Assembly: GCA_009602725.1 (NCBI GenBank)
Contig: WELB01000002.1
Coordinates: 1,481,840-1,545,839 of the forward strand
Source of the DNA: Spirogloea muscicola
Lineage: Eukaryota; Streptophyta; Zygnematophyceae; Spirogloeales; Spirogloeaceae
DNA: 64,000 bases
Reading direction: 5' to 3'
The notes under the pieces are model-generated. The model did not search any database. It saw only the letters and a list, made by a program, of their open reading frames with translations, and was not told the DNA's origin. Both the position numbers and the translations under genes were made by a program. This document shows, in pieces, positions 12,880-31,400 of this stretch (within the stretch, counting starts at the first letter, position 1; each line of letters begins with the position of its first letter).

Positions 12880-13515
12880 AGAGATCGACTAGAGGAATGC
12901 GTGTATATTAAGAGATGGGGAGGCCATGTGTGGCCAAGTACAAAGGCAAGCATATTGGACAAATGTACGTCACCTGCTGCTAAGCTGACCCGCTCAGTAA
13001 CCACGAGTCAGCACATAGAGGTCGCTAGCTGACGCTCGAATACCGGACGGCAATTGACTAGCTCTTGTGCCAGCAGCTAAGGCTCGACCAGCTTTCTGAT
13101 GCAGAGCATACGCCTGAGCTCGTTGCAGACAGGTTGACACTCGACGTCGCAGAAATGACAGATAGGCTGCCGGCATACCCATCTGGGCTGGGAGCATATC
13201 CTCGCGTCGTGCATATCCCAGACTCGCTATGTTCTCGAGTAGGGTATGGAAGCGAGGACCCAAGCAGCCGAAAGTGTCGATTGCGGCCGGGAGGAGGTGG
13301 TCACTGCGGGGGTAGTCTGAGTAGTGTCGGAGCTTTTTCTGCTCAGCACCTCCCACTGCGTGGCCAGCAATGTGTGTGGAAGCGGAACTCTTGTATGCCT
13401 CAGTCACCACCAAATCAACCAAAGCTCGTGGGCCTCCGCCAGGTTGTACACCCACAATGTCCAGGGTGCGACGGTGATGGCCTCCCTGGGAATCCGTGGT
13501 GATGGGCATTACATT
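12880..13515 (-). mobile_element. 5'-truncated LINE family 1, C-terminal nuclease-like domain and tail
   Basis: Minus-strand remnant of a non-LTR-type retroelement ORF. It begins inside the last domain (NVMPITTD, then RRTLDIVGVQPGGG, ALVDLVVTEAYK, AEQKKLRHYSDYP, AAIDTFGCLGPRFHTLL) and ends SDLYVLTRGY-stop near 13003. A roughly 110-nt tail then runs to about 12880. The D-(x)n-V-x-V spacing resembles the restriction-like endonuclease fold of REL-type LINEs. The reverse transcriptase is absent. It is inserted within a duplicated repeat unit: CTAGAGGGGGTGGG lies at its 5' edge, as in the uninterrupted unit near 12525. Confidence 0.65.
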
Positions 13516-13544
13516 GCTCACTAGAGGGGGTGGGTGTGGTTGAG

Positions 13545-13672
13545 AGAAGCCGCGCGGGGCGCATGAAATGAAAGGGAGGCCAATGCAAGCCAATACATTG
13601 TTCAGGCAGAGTCTAGTGCAAACTAAACAAGGCTGCAAAATACGGAGACCTAAATTAAGGTGCCTAAAGTTG
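13545..13672 (-). repeat. LINE tail module A
   Basis: GAGAAGCCGCGCGGGGCGCA, then a block through ACATTGTTCAGGCAGAG to GGAGACCTAAATTAAGG. It is nearly identical to 12545-12678, and with its flank it forms the second half of the duplicated unit interrupted by the LINE at 12880-13515. Confidence 0.75.
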
Positions 13673-13737
13673 AGAAGAGCATGGCCTCTAGCTATATGAT
13701 TTTAGAGCCTTTCGCATCGCCCCTCTGCCCACTGGTT

Positions 13738-13845
13738 ACTGAGCGGGTCAGCTTAGCAGCAGGTGACGTACATTTGTCAACGTGCTTGCCTTGGTACTTG
13801 GCCACACAGGCCCTCCATCTCTTAGTACACACTCACTTCCCTTTC
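13738..13845 (+). mobile_element. LINE family 1 tail, nearly tail-only
   Basis: Starts at TACTGAGCGGGTCAGCTTAG, the same stop-plus-tail found in reverse at about 13003-12880. Only the stop context and about 100 nt of 3' UTR remain. The next fragment (13858 onward) begins directly after it in the same orientation. Confidence 0.7.
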
Positions 13846-13857
13846 CCTTGGTGTTCA

Positions 13858-14310
13858 GCATTGCCCACTGAAGTAGGCAATGCTGAACACAGGAAGCTGC
13901 AGCATTGCTTCGATTACCCCCAATGCGATCAGCTTTTGCCAGCTGCAGTCGATATCTTTGGCTGTTTAGGTCCTCGGTTCCACTCTCGCCTTCAGACCAA
14001 TCTAGACTATGCACGTTGTGCAGATAAGCTTCCGACAGAGGTGGGCTTGCCAGCTGCATATCTGTCATTCTTGCGACGACGAGTGTCGGCCTTTTTTGAG
14101 CGTGCTCAAGCTCACGCTTTGCACCAGAAAGCTGGGCGAGCGTTAGTTGGTGGCAGAAGGGCTTCGACTCTGCCACCTGGTATTCTCGCATCGATTAGCG
14201 AACTTCATGTATTGACCCGTGCTTACTGAGCGGGTCAATCTGCAGTGGGCGATGTACGTCATAAGATCTGCTTACCTTCGCACTTGGCCATTTTGGCCTT
14301 CGTTTGTGTC
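13858..14310 (+). mobile_element. 5'-truncated LINE family 1, plus strand
   Basis: Coding remnant with AEHRKLQHCFDYPQCDQLL, AAVDIFGCLGPRFHSRL, RRRVSAFFERAQAHALHQK and a terminal SELHVLTRAY-stop near 14229. The tail (GAGCGGGTCAATCTGCAG... CTTGGCCATTTTGGCCTTCG) closely matches that of the minus-strand copy at 50.4 kb. It lies head-to-head with the copy at 12880-13515. Confidence 0.65.
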
Positions 14311-14324
14311 AATTACACTTTCCT

Positions 14325-14535
14325 TAGGACCGCGTCCATTCTTTCTGGACTGGCCTTTCGCAGCGCTCGCCCCCTCTACTTATTCTGATCTGCACTTGCT
14401 GACTAGAGGTCATTGAGCGCCCTCATGCAGAAGTCATGAAGTATCCTGCCTTTTGTGCCTTCCGGCCCTTGTGCATTACTTTGGGCTGGCCTCTCACAGC
14501 CATTGCCTTACATTTGAGGAGCTATTTCTTGGAAA
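14325..14535 (+). mobile_element. chained LINE tails carrying stem-loop module B
   Basis: A module (GTCCATTCTTTCTGGACTGG ... GCTCGCCCC) is followed immediately by a short coding end (TYSDLHLLTRGH-stop, about 14371-14417), a second tail and a second module (GGGCTGGCCTCTCACAGCC at about 14493). The short coding end starts exactly where the preceding module stops. Confidence 0.6.
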
Positions 14536-14653
14536 GAGCTAACTATCAGGTGACACGGTCTGTTGGCGCTTGACCTTGACGTTTACCATTGTGACGACGC
14601 ACGAAGAAAGAGCTCTTTCCATGTAATGTGAGGCAGTGGCTGTGAGGCCAGCC
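14493..14653. repeat. inverted pair of stem-loop modules
   Basis: GGGCTGGCCTCTCACAGCCA near 14493 is matched in reverse complement by TGGCTGTGAGGCCAGCCC near 14636. Arms are about 30 nt and flank about 100 nt of unrelated sequence. This is a fold-back arrangement of the LINE tail module. Confidence 0.65.
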
Positions 14654-14689
14654 CAAGAGAGAAACTTCTTTATGGAGAGATCACTCTTC

Positions 14690-15900
14690 CACAGTAAGTG
14701 ATAATCCTTCATGACACTTGCTCGTAGTAATGTGTTTCGCCCTTTTCAGCCCCTTCGGACCAGTCAACTTTTGGGGCTGACTTTTACAGCCCTCGCCCCG
14801 TTGAAAGAAACGACAGAAAAGAAAGTGGTGGCTTCGCCAAACCTGAACAGCCAGCCAATATTTGAAGAACAGCGCTTCCAAATTGACTGGTGGCTGAGAG
14901 AAGCCAGCCCAAAAGATTTGACAAGGTCTAGAAAAGAGGTGACAAGGTCCGAAGGGGTCGAGAAGCGATCTCTCAAAGCTATCCCGGTAGGATGGATACT
15001 CAGTAACCTCTAGTTTGGATGAACTCACTTCTTGAGTAAGGCAATGGCTGCGAAGTAATGCAATGGCTGCGAGAAGCCTGCCCAAAGGAAAAGCAAAGAA
15101 GGAAGGGCCGGAGGAAGTGCGCAACTCGCCTCATTAACAATCCGGCTTAGCATGACTTAGACAAGCTTGTGTTGCACGCTAAGGTAGGCCAGGTCGGCTT
15201 CAACAACGCTCTTCCAATGCAAGGCAGTGGCGGGAAGAAGTGGCACTTCCAATGGGGGCAAAAAGAGAGAGCGCGGCCAGATTGACTGGTGGCTGGGAAA
15301 GGCCAGCCCAAAGGAATGGACAAGGTCTGAAGAAAGTGCTCGCGTTCTTTGTTCATTCGCCCATAGAAAAAGGAGGGGGCAAGAAAGAAGTGACACACCC
15401 AGTGGGGGCAAGGGCTGCGAAAGAAGAAGTGGAACTCCCAATGGGGGCAAGGGCTGCGAAAAGCCAGCCCAAAAGAATGGACAAGGTCCAAAGAGCCAAG
15501 GCTTCCAACATGGACAGGTTACTTCCCGACAAGGCTTTCGCACACGACAAGCGGGCGCGCCAGGAGCATCGCGCCGTACCACCAGCAGGTGCTGCGAGAG
15601 GGGTTGCCGACAGAAGTAGCGGGGGCTTTCCCGTCCACAAGCCCCACAAGTGGGGGGGGGGGCTGCTTCTGGACGGGGGTACCCACGGACCTTGTCTCAA
15701 CTTCGTGGCGTCGCGACTGAAAGACGGCGACGACGTCAGCATTTGGCGGGGACGTACGGGCCGTGCGAGCGGAGGTTGAGATAAGGCGGTTGCTTGAGAC
15801 AAGCTTTTCCTAGAGAAGAGAAGAAATTGCTCGCCCTTTCTTCTGAGAAGAGAGAAAAGCGCGGCCGAATTGAAGAGGGAGAGGCCAGCCCTAAAAGAAT
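14690..15900. repeat. mixed-orientation LINE tail modules
   Basis: A plus-oriented module near 14741-14815 (CAGCCCCTTCGGACCAGTCA, then GGGGCTGACTTTTACAGCCC) is followed by minus-oriented modules near 14895-14950, 15050-15080, 15225-15330 and 15385-15500. The last holds two partial tandem units, each with GGGGGCAAGGGCTGCGAAA. No intact coding remnant and no host gene were seen. Another minus copy ends near 15910. Confidence 0.6.
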
Positions 15901-15909
15901 GGACAATAT

Positions 15910-17010
15910 CCAAAGAGAGGAGAGAGAAGGCGCGCGGGGCGCATGAATTGAAAGGGAGGCCAATTCAAGCCAATACATTGTTCAGGCAGAGTCGAGTGCA
16001 GACTAAACAATGCTACATAATACGGAGACCTAATCTAAGGTACCTAAGATGACATTAGTACCCACGGGTGAGCACAAACAAATCTGACAAGCTAACTTGG
16101 GGAGCTGGAGCGCCGCCACGAAAGTAAGAGGAGAGTGTGAGAGAAGGCCGCGCCCCCTACGAAGAGCGAGCTTCTGACTTTTCACAGCCTCACCCCCCCC
16201 TTCAGATGAGCTTATTCCTTAAAAGGAGAGAAGGCGCGCGGTGCGCATGAGGTGAAAGGGAGGCCAAATCAAGCCTATCCACTGTTCAACTAGTGCAGAG
16301 AAAATAGCTAGTGCAAAGAATGGGGCTAAGGTAATAGAGCGACAGGCAGCTGAAGGGGGACGTCAGTACCCACGAGTGAGCACCAGACATACCGACAGGC
16401 TTCACTTCAGGAGCAGAGCACGGCAAGGAGTGCAGAGAGAGAAGGCGCGCGGTGCGCATGACATGACATGGTGGCCATTGGAAGCCAATGCACTGTTCAG
16501 GCAAAAGCTAGTGCAATGGGTGGGGCTTCACAAACCGAAGCCCTATGCTAAGGTGGTTTAAGGAAACAGTGTGACGATAGTACCCACGAGTGAGCACATG
16601 CAACACAACAGGCCAACTCGGGGAGAGGCGGTGGCTGTGGGAGGCAGCCCAAGAGGAAGTGACAAAGGGAGAACGGAAGGGGAGATCCCAGTCGATTGGG
16701 GTGGGAATTGAGCTCTTCCAAAGGGGGCAGGGGGCTGTGAAAAGCCAGCCCAGAAAAATGAACAAGGTCCAACGGGCCAAAAAGCGCCAAAACCACACAG
16801 TTATGCAAGAGACTTCAGCGAATGGTAGCTTAGTGACCCCGAGTCAGCAGCCGCAAGTTGGAGAAATTTGCAGCTTGGAAAAGAGGAAGAGAAGAAAGGT
16901 GCGCCGCGCGCATCAGGATGACAGGGAGGCCAAATCGAGCCTGACGAAAGGTCTGGTAACGGGGCAATAAATTGGCTAATGGGGCCTCTAACACCCACGA
17001 GTGAGCACAT
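15910..17010 (-). mobile_element. head-to-tail array of LINE family 3 tails
   Basis: At least four minus-strand units. Each starts at a short C-terminal remnant read as GTGCTCACTCGTGGGTAC (VLTRGY-type end; about 16062, 16383, 16597 and 17008), has about 100-150 nt of tail, and ends in module A (GGCCTCCCTTTCA ... CGCGCGCCTTCTC). Spacing is about 200-400 bp. All are truncated to their last few codons. Confidence 0.7.
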
Positions 17011-17029
17011 CCATATCCGACAAGCGTAG

Positions 17030-17560
17030 CCGCCATAAAGAGAGAGACCCGACGAGATCCAGAGTAGCAGCCAAAGCGCGGCCTGCCCGCAAGTGCACTG
17101 CATGAGCCAGGGACAAAGGAAACAGCTTCCCAGTTTACGGGAATGGCTGTGAGAGGCCAAGCCGTAAGAGAAAGACTGTACAAGGACTGAATGGGCCGGA
17201 TGGCGCAACAAACAGGTTACTACTCTTTAAGACGTCAGCAAGAGAAGCTCAATAATCTCTGGTCAGCAAGTGCAAGTGCCCTCAGAATATGAAAAGCGTC
17301 GCCCTAACGGAACCCGGACGCAGCAGCCAAGGCGCGACCTGCACGCAAGTGGACGGCAGTTCGACAAAGGACCGCTGCAGGGATACTGCAAGCAGCATCC
17401 TGTACCTTGAGCAAGCGACCCGACGGCATTGAAGCCGGGCTGCTCTGCTGACCTTGGCAAAAGAGGGAGGCAAAGAAGACGTGGCTCTCCCAGTGGGGGT
17501 AAGGGCTGTGATAAGCCCGCCCGAACCAAGAATTGACCAGGTTCGAAGGTCCCTCTCTCT
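17030..17560 (-). mobile_element. decayed LINE family 2 fragments
   Basis: Minus-strand remnants including a LRAGRALAAASG-like peptide near 17345-17310 and a related stretch near 17100. They are separated by tail modules (near 17130-17190 and 17480-17550). Similarity is to the better-preserved family 2 copies at 52.2, 53.2 and 62.8 kb. Confidence 0.5.
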
Positions 17561-17677
17561 CTTGAATTGGCCTCCCTTTCAATTCATGCGCCCCGCGCGC
17601 CTTCTCTCTTGGCCACTTTCTTGGCAAAAGAGAGAAGGCGCGCGGGGCGCATGAATTGAAAGGGAGGCCAATTCAAG
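17561..17677. repeat. perfect 50-bp inverted repeat of module A
   Basis: Left arm 17561-17610 and right arm 17628-17677 are exact reverse complements over 50 bp, with a 17-nt loop. Each arm is a complete module A core (CTTGAATTGGCCTCCCTTTC ... CGCGCGCCTTCTCTCTT). Perfect identity in an otherwise diverged family indicates recent formation or ongoing homogenisation. Confidence 0.9.
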
Positions 17678-17714
17678 CCAAGGGAACGGAAGGGGACGGA
17701 AGGGGAAGGCCCAG

Positions 17715-17800
17715 TCGATTGAAGAAGTGGCACTCCCAATGGGGGCAAGGGCTGCGAAAAGACAGCCCAAAAAGAATTGACAAAGGTTCGGAGGGGCCTG
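17715..17800 (-). repeat. LINE stem-loop module B
   Basis: CACTCCCAATGGGGGCAAGG, a stem-loop, then AGAATTGACAAAGGTTCG and GAGGGGCC. This is a close match in the same orientation to 38731-38796. Confidence 0.7.
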
Positions 17801-17819
17801 CAAGCGTGTAGCAGGCCCA

Positions 17820-18477
17820 GTCGATTGGGGTGGGAGGGGGAGCATGGAGGTGGGGTCACGAGGCCACCGGGGCCGCACGTGGTGTAGGGGGGCCCCTGGG
17901 CGAACGACGGCCCCAATGGGCCGGCGAGGAGCGGGGCGGGCGAGGGGGGCCGCCAGCCGGGAGCCAGGCCACGGCGGCGCGGCGCGCCCAGTCGGGGCGC
18001 TTGACGGGGCGGGCCCATTGGGCGCGCCGTTTCCCCCCCCACTGGGTGCCCCCCCCGCTCCGGCTCTGCCGCCNCTCCTCGGCCGCCGCCGCCGCCGTCG
18101 CGGCCGCGGCGGGTCCTGCATTCCCGCGCGGCGCTCCTCCGCCGCGGTGTCTCCTCGCCGCGCTCCGCTGCCCCGGCCGCCCGCCGCGGGGCCTCATTCC
18201 CGCCGCCCTCGCCATTGACGCCCTGCAGCTGGCCGGCGATCGGCTGCTGGGGCGGCTGATGCTCTGGCCCGCCGGGCTGAAGAGTCCGCCGCCGTCAGCG
18301 GGCTTCCTGGCGGGACTGGCAAGGCTAGAAAAGGTCGGCAGGGAGCGGAACAGCCGCCGAGAATGTGGCAGGCCTGCCGAGTGCGTTAGGCACCTCAGAG
18401 CACTGGGCGCGGCAGCAGCGGCGCGGCAGATGAGAGGAGGAGGCAGTCCAGCGCCGCCGTGGCCATGAGATGGTGAG
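17820..18477 (+). promoter_or_regulatory. GC-rich upstream/5' UTR region of the BEACH-ARM gene
   Basis: Very GC-rich, with long open frames on both strands that are attributable to composition. It holds one N at 18074 and a (GCC)n tract next to it. It ends directly before the ATG at 18478. It is most likely the CpG-rich promoter and 5' UTR; an additional short coding exon cannot be excluded. Confidence 0.45.
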
Positions 18478-28300
<9,823 letters not shown>

Positions 28301-28475
28301 CGCCCGCCCTTATTCTGATTCAGATAGGAGCTGCCATTGCACGGGATGCAAGTCTGGCTACTCAACACACCCAGTTGCCGGGGGCTGCACCATTGCCGCC
28401 CCCCGAGCACCGAGCCTGCGCAGCCGTTTGGCCCCTGGCCTTGTACAATGTCACGTGCAGGAGCTGGTGCTTTTA

Positions 28476-31400
28476 CTAGCCGGCACTGACGCGGGGCCAG
28501 TGGCCTAACTGCACGCCATTACCGAAAGAAGCTGTCACAGCTGCTGCCAACTGGAATCTGCTCGCATGCTGCTCCACCAGGTACCTCTGTAGGTTATGCA
28601 GTCGCTCCAGTTGCTCCTCATGCATGCTGTATGGGCTGGGGTTGGGAGCGCACGGTATTGTTATATAGTTGAGCGCGCCTGCGCAAACATGCACAGCCCG
28701 CTTGCCAGCCTCCAGCTTGCACAGGAAGGGTGCGCAAGAAGCTAAGCTCATGCAGGAGCTTTGACAAAATTACTACGCCAAAGGCGTACTTCGTTCAAAA
28801 ATTCTCCCGATAAAGGTGGGCACAGCTAGTCGGAAAACTGCCTCCTGCAATTTCTAGCAACTCAAATCCGTCTCGCTAATGCAAGCTACATGTAAGAGGG
28901 TCAGCATCCAGAGGACATGCATTTGGCCAGGTAAGCCTCAGCCGCCCTTCTGCTGAGGCAGTTTAGTAAGCTCTTCCTTTGTGGGACGACCCTTCCTCAG
29001 CACACACTTCAAGCTGAGGCAGATCCCCGAGGAGTGGAGGAGGAGGGCGGGTGCATGGCTCCATGAGGGTCAACACAGCAAAATGGACTGCGCCACATAG
29101 GTGCTCAGCATCTTGGCAGGGCGAAGACCCAAGCACCTGGGGGCAGAGCCTGCGCCGCAGGCTCCCAGTTTGCCTGCCCACGATGATGCAACAGGTTGAA
29201 GCCTGGGATGCACACGTGTGCTGAGCAGCCAGACACCTCCTGCTGCAGCCCGCCGTGCTGCAGGCTCCCAATTCGCCTTCCCACGATGATGCACCAGGTT
29301 CAAGCCTGGGATACATGTGTGTGCCTATTAGCCAGAAACCTCCTCCTGCTGCAGCTGCCGGTCTGGCGGAGACGAGCTCCCCCTGCAGCTGCGGTCTGGC
29401 CCAAAATACGAGTCCACTATTGACAGCTGGTCGAATGCCTTGAAGTCCGCCCGGATCCCCGAGAGGCTTGAATTCCCACCACTGCCCACCTTGTGTCTAC
29501 ATGCACGTCCTTGCCTGCAGGTAGCATGACTATCGATTTAGCTCTTCATCAAGCGAGACGAGACAGCCTGACCGCTATTAAGGCGGACGAGACTATGTCC
29601 TCCTTAATCAACATGGACACCCACGTTCATCAAATTGACAGGGATTTATCAGTTCGCATGCATCACAAGAATATACATATAACTCTATCTATAAATGTGA
29701 ACTAGCAGGCCTCTGGCAACCCTGATGCACAGTCATGCCAACCTGCAAGAAGCTCTTCGGCACGAAGCTCCTCGGCAGCGGTCAGCCTCTGCTGTTAGTG
29801 ACACTGAGACTGCAAATTCCTCTGGAAAGTCAGCATCCTTCCACATATCCAAGCGTCTCTCATCCTTGTCAGCTTCTCCAACTTTGGACAGTGCACCGGA
29901 AGGCAGCTGGCAATGTCCTCCTAATGCTGCACAAGAAGAGGCATGTTGACCTGTGCCATAAGTACGAGCACAACCGCGCAACAGCCGTCCTGGCACTAAG
30001 CCTTTTGGGCACCTATATGTCAGCTATATAAGTCCCACTATAGTAGGGGCGGCAGGCGCCATCGCTAGATGATTGTGTGTGGCGATTCGAACCAACAAAT
30101 TTACGGTGTTAATACAAGGATACCCATGCCACCAAAAGTCATATGTTACCTTGCAGGCCCCTCTGCAAGCTGGCGCACTCCTGCTGGGCACGAGCTGAGA
30201 CAACCTTCGTGGCCTCATGTGCCAAGCACTCCCTTTCCAGCCTCTCCCGGAGAGTAGACGCTGATGCCTCAAGTTCTCTACATCGTTCTTCCATGGTCCT
30301 CTTGGCCTGTGAACGAATGTGTCAAGTGTTAGGCCTAGCTTATATGTAGCTTAGATCAACACATGAGCAAGTAGCAATACCTGATCTCATGAAGCCCGAC
30401 AATAGCCTTATATCTTGAACCTTGCAATAGTTATGAAACAGAGGGGGGGTGCTCACTGCCTCTGTTGAGAGCATCCGTTGGCAGAGAAGGTCTGATGTAC
30501 TGCTAAGAGGTCCATAAGGGAGCACTGGTTGAGCTCCAAACTCAACAGGCAATGCCCATCTGAGGTAAAACTGGGGCCAGAGGAGGGGAGCCAGGGCTGC
30601 AACTGGCGGCAAGAGCACATCTCTATGTACATTCGGGTCGTACAGTACATTGACATGTGGATGAGGGCTTTGGGCATCTCTCCCTCTGCCTGCTCGCTTC
30701 CTTGATAAGCCTTGCCACATGCTGCTGCACTGACTCCACACAGCCCCTTGTCGACGTTCCTTCTCGCTGCAAAGACCGTGCAAAAGGAACAATCGTGTAA
30801 GCAGGTGACACAAAGCTAGGCCACTCAAGGAAGCCTAGAATACCCTTTTCCTGCCTGCATCAGCAATAGCAGCACCTCTGACGAGTACATACCAGCTATG
30901 CTAGTCCACTGACTGCATGCAGGGGAAGAAGGACACGGTCTTGCCTGTTGCAGAGGAAATCGCCGTGCCGGCAGGCATGTACTTCATCTGCGAGGTCCAC
31001 AAGGAACGTCGAAGTGTATTCAAAGGCCTCTGGGAAAATGCGCAACAGCTGTGACACACAGTCCAACCATTGCAGAAATATGGGACCCTGGTTGAGCACA
31101 CTGGGGCCGCCACCTCCACTTCCCCCGCCAATGTTTCCGCTTGCTGATGGCATGCCTCTGACAGGCGTGGATGCGGATGTCGATAAAGAGCTCAAACTGT
31201 CCACCAACATGCTACTGCTCCCAAGGGAGAATGCGGAAGGTGACGGCGAAGAGGGCTGGCAGTAGCTCATGCCCATGCGCTCGGCGAAGGGGTGGCCAAA
31301 AGCTAGCCAGTCCTTCTCTACCAGAGCCTGAAAGCCTGCACATGCATTCCCCAAAAGCAATGAATGTGATGCTCTCATTGATTCTAAGTTCCTGTTGGAC

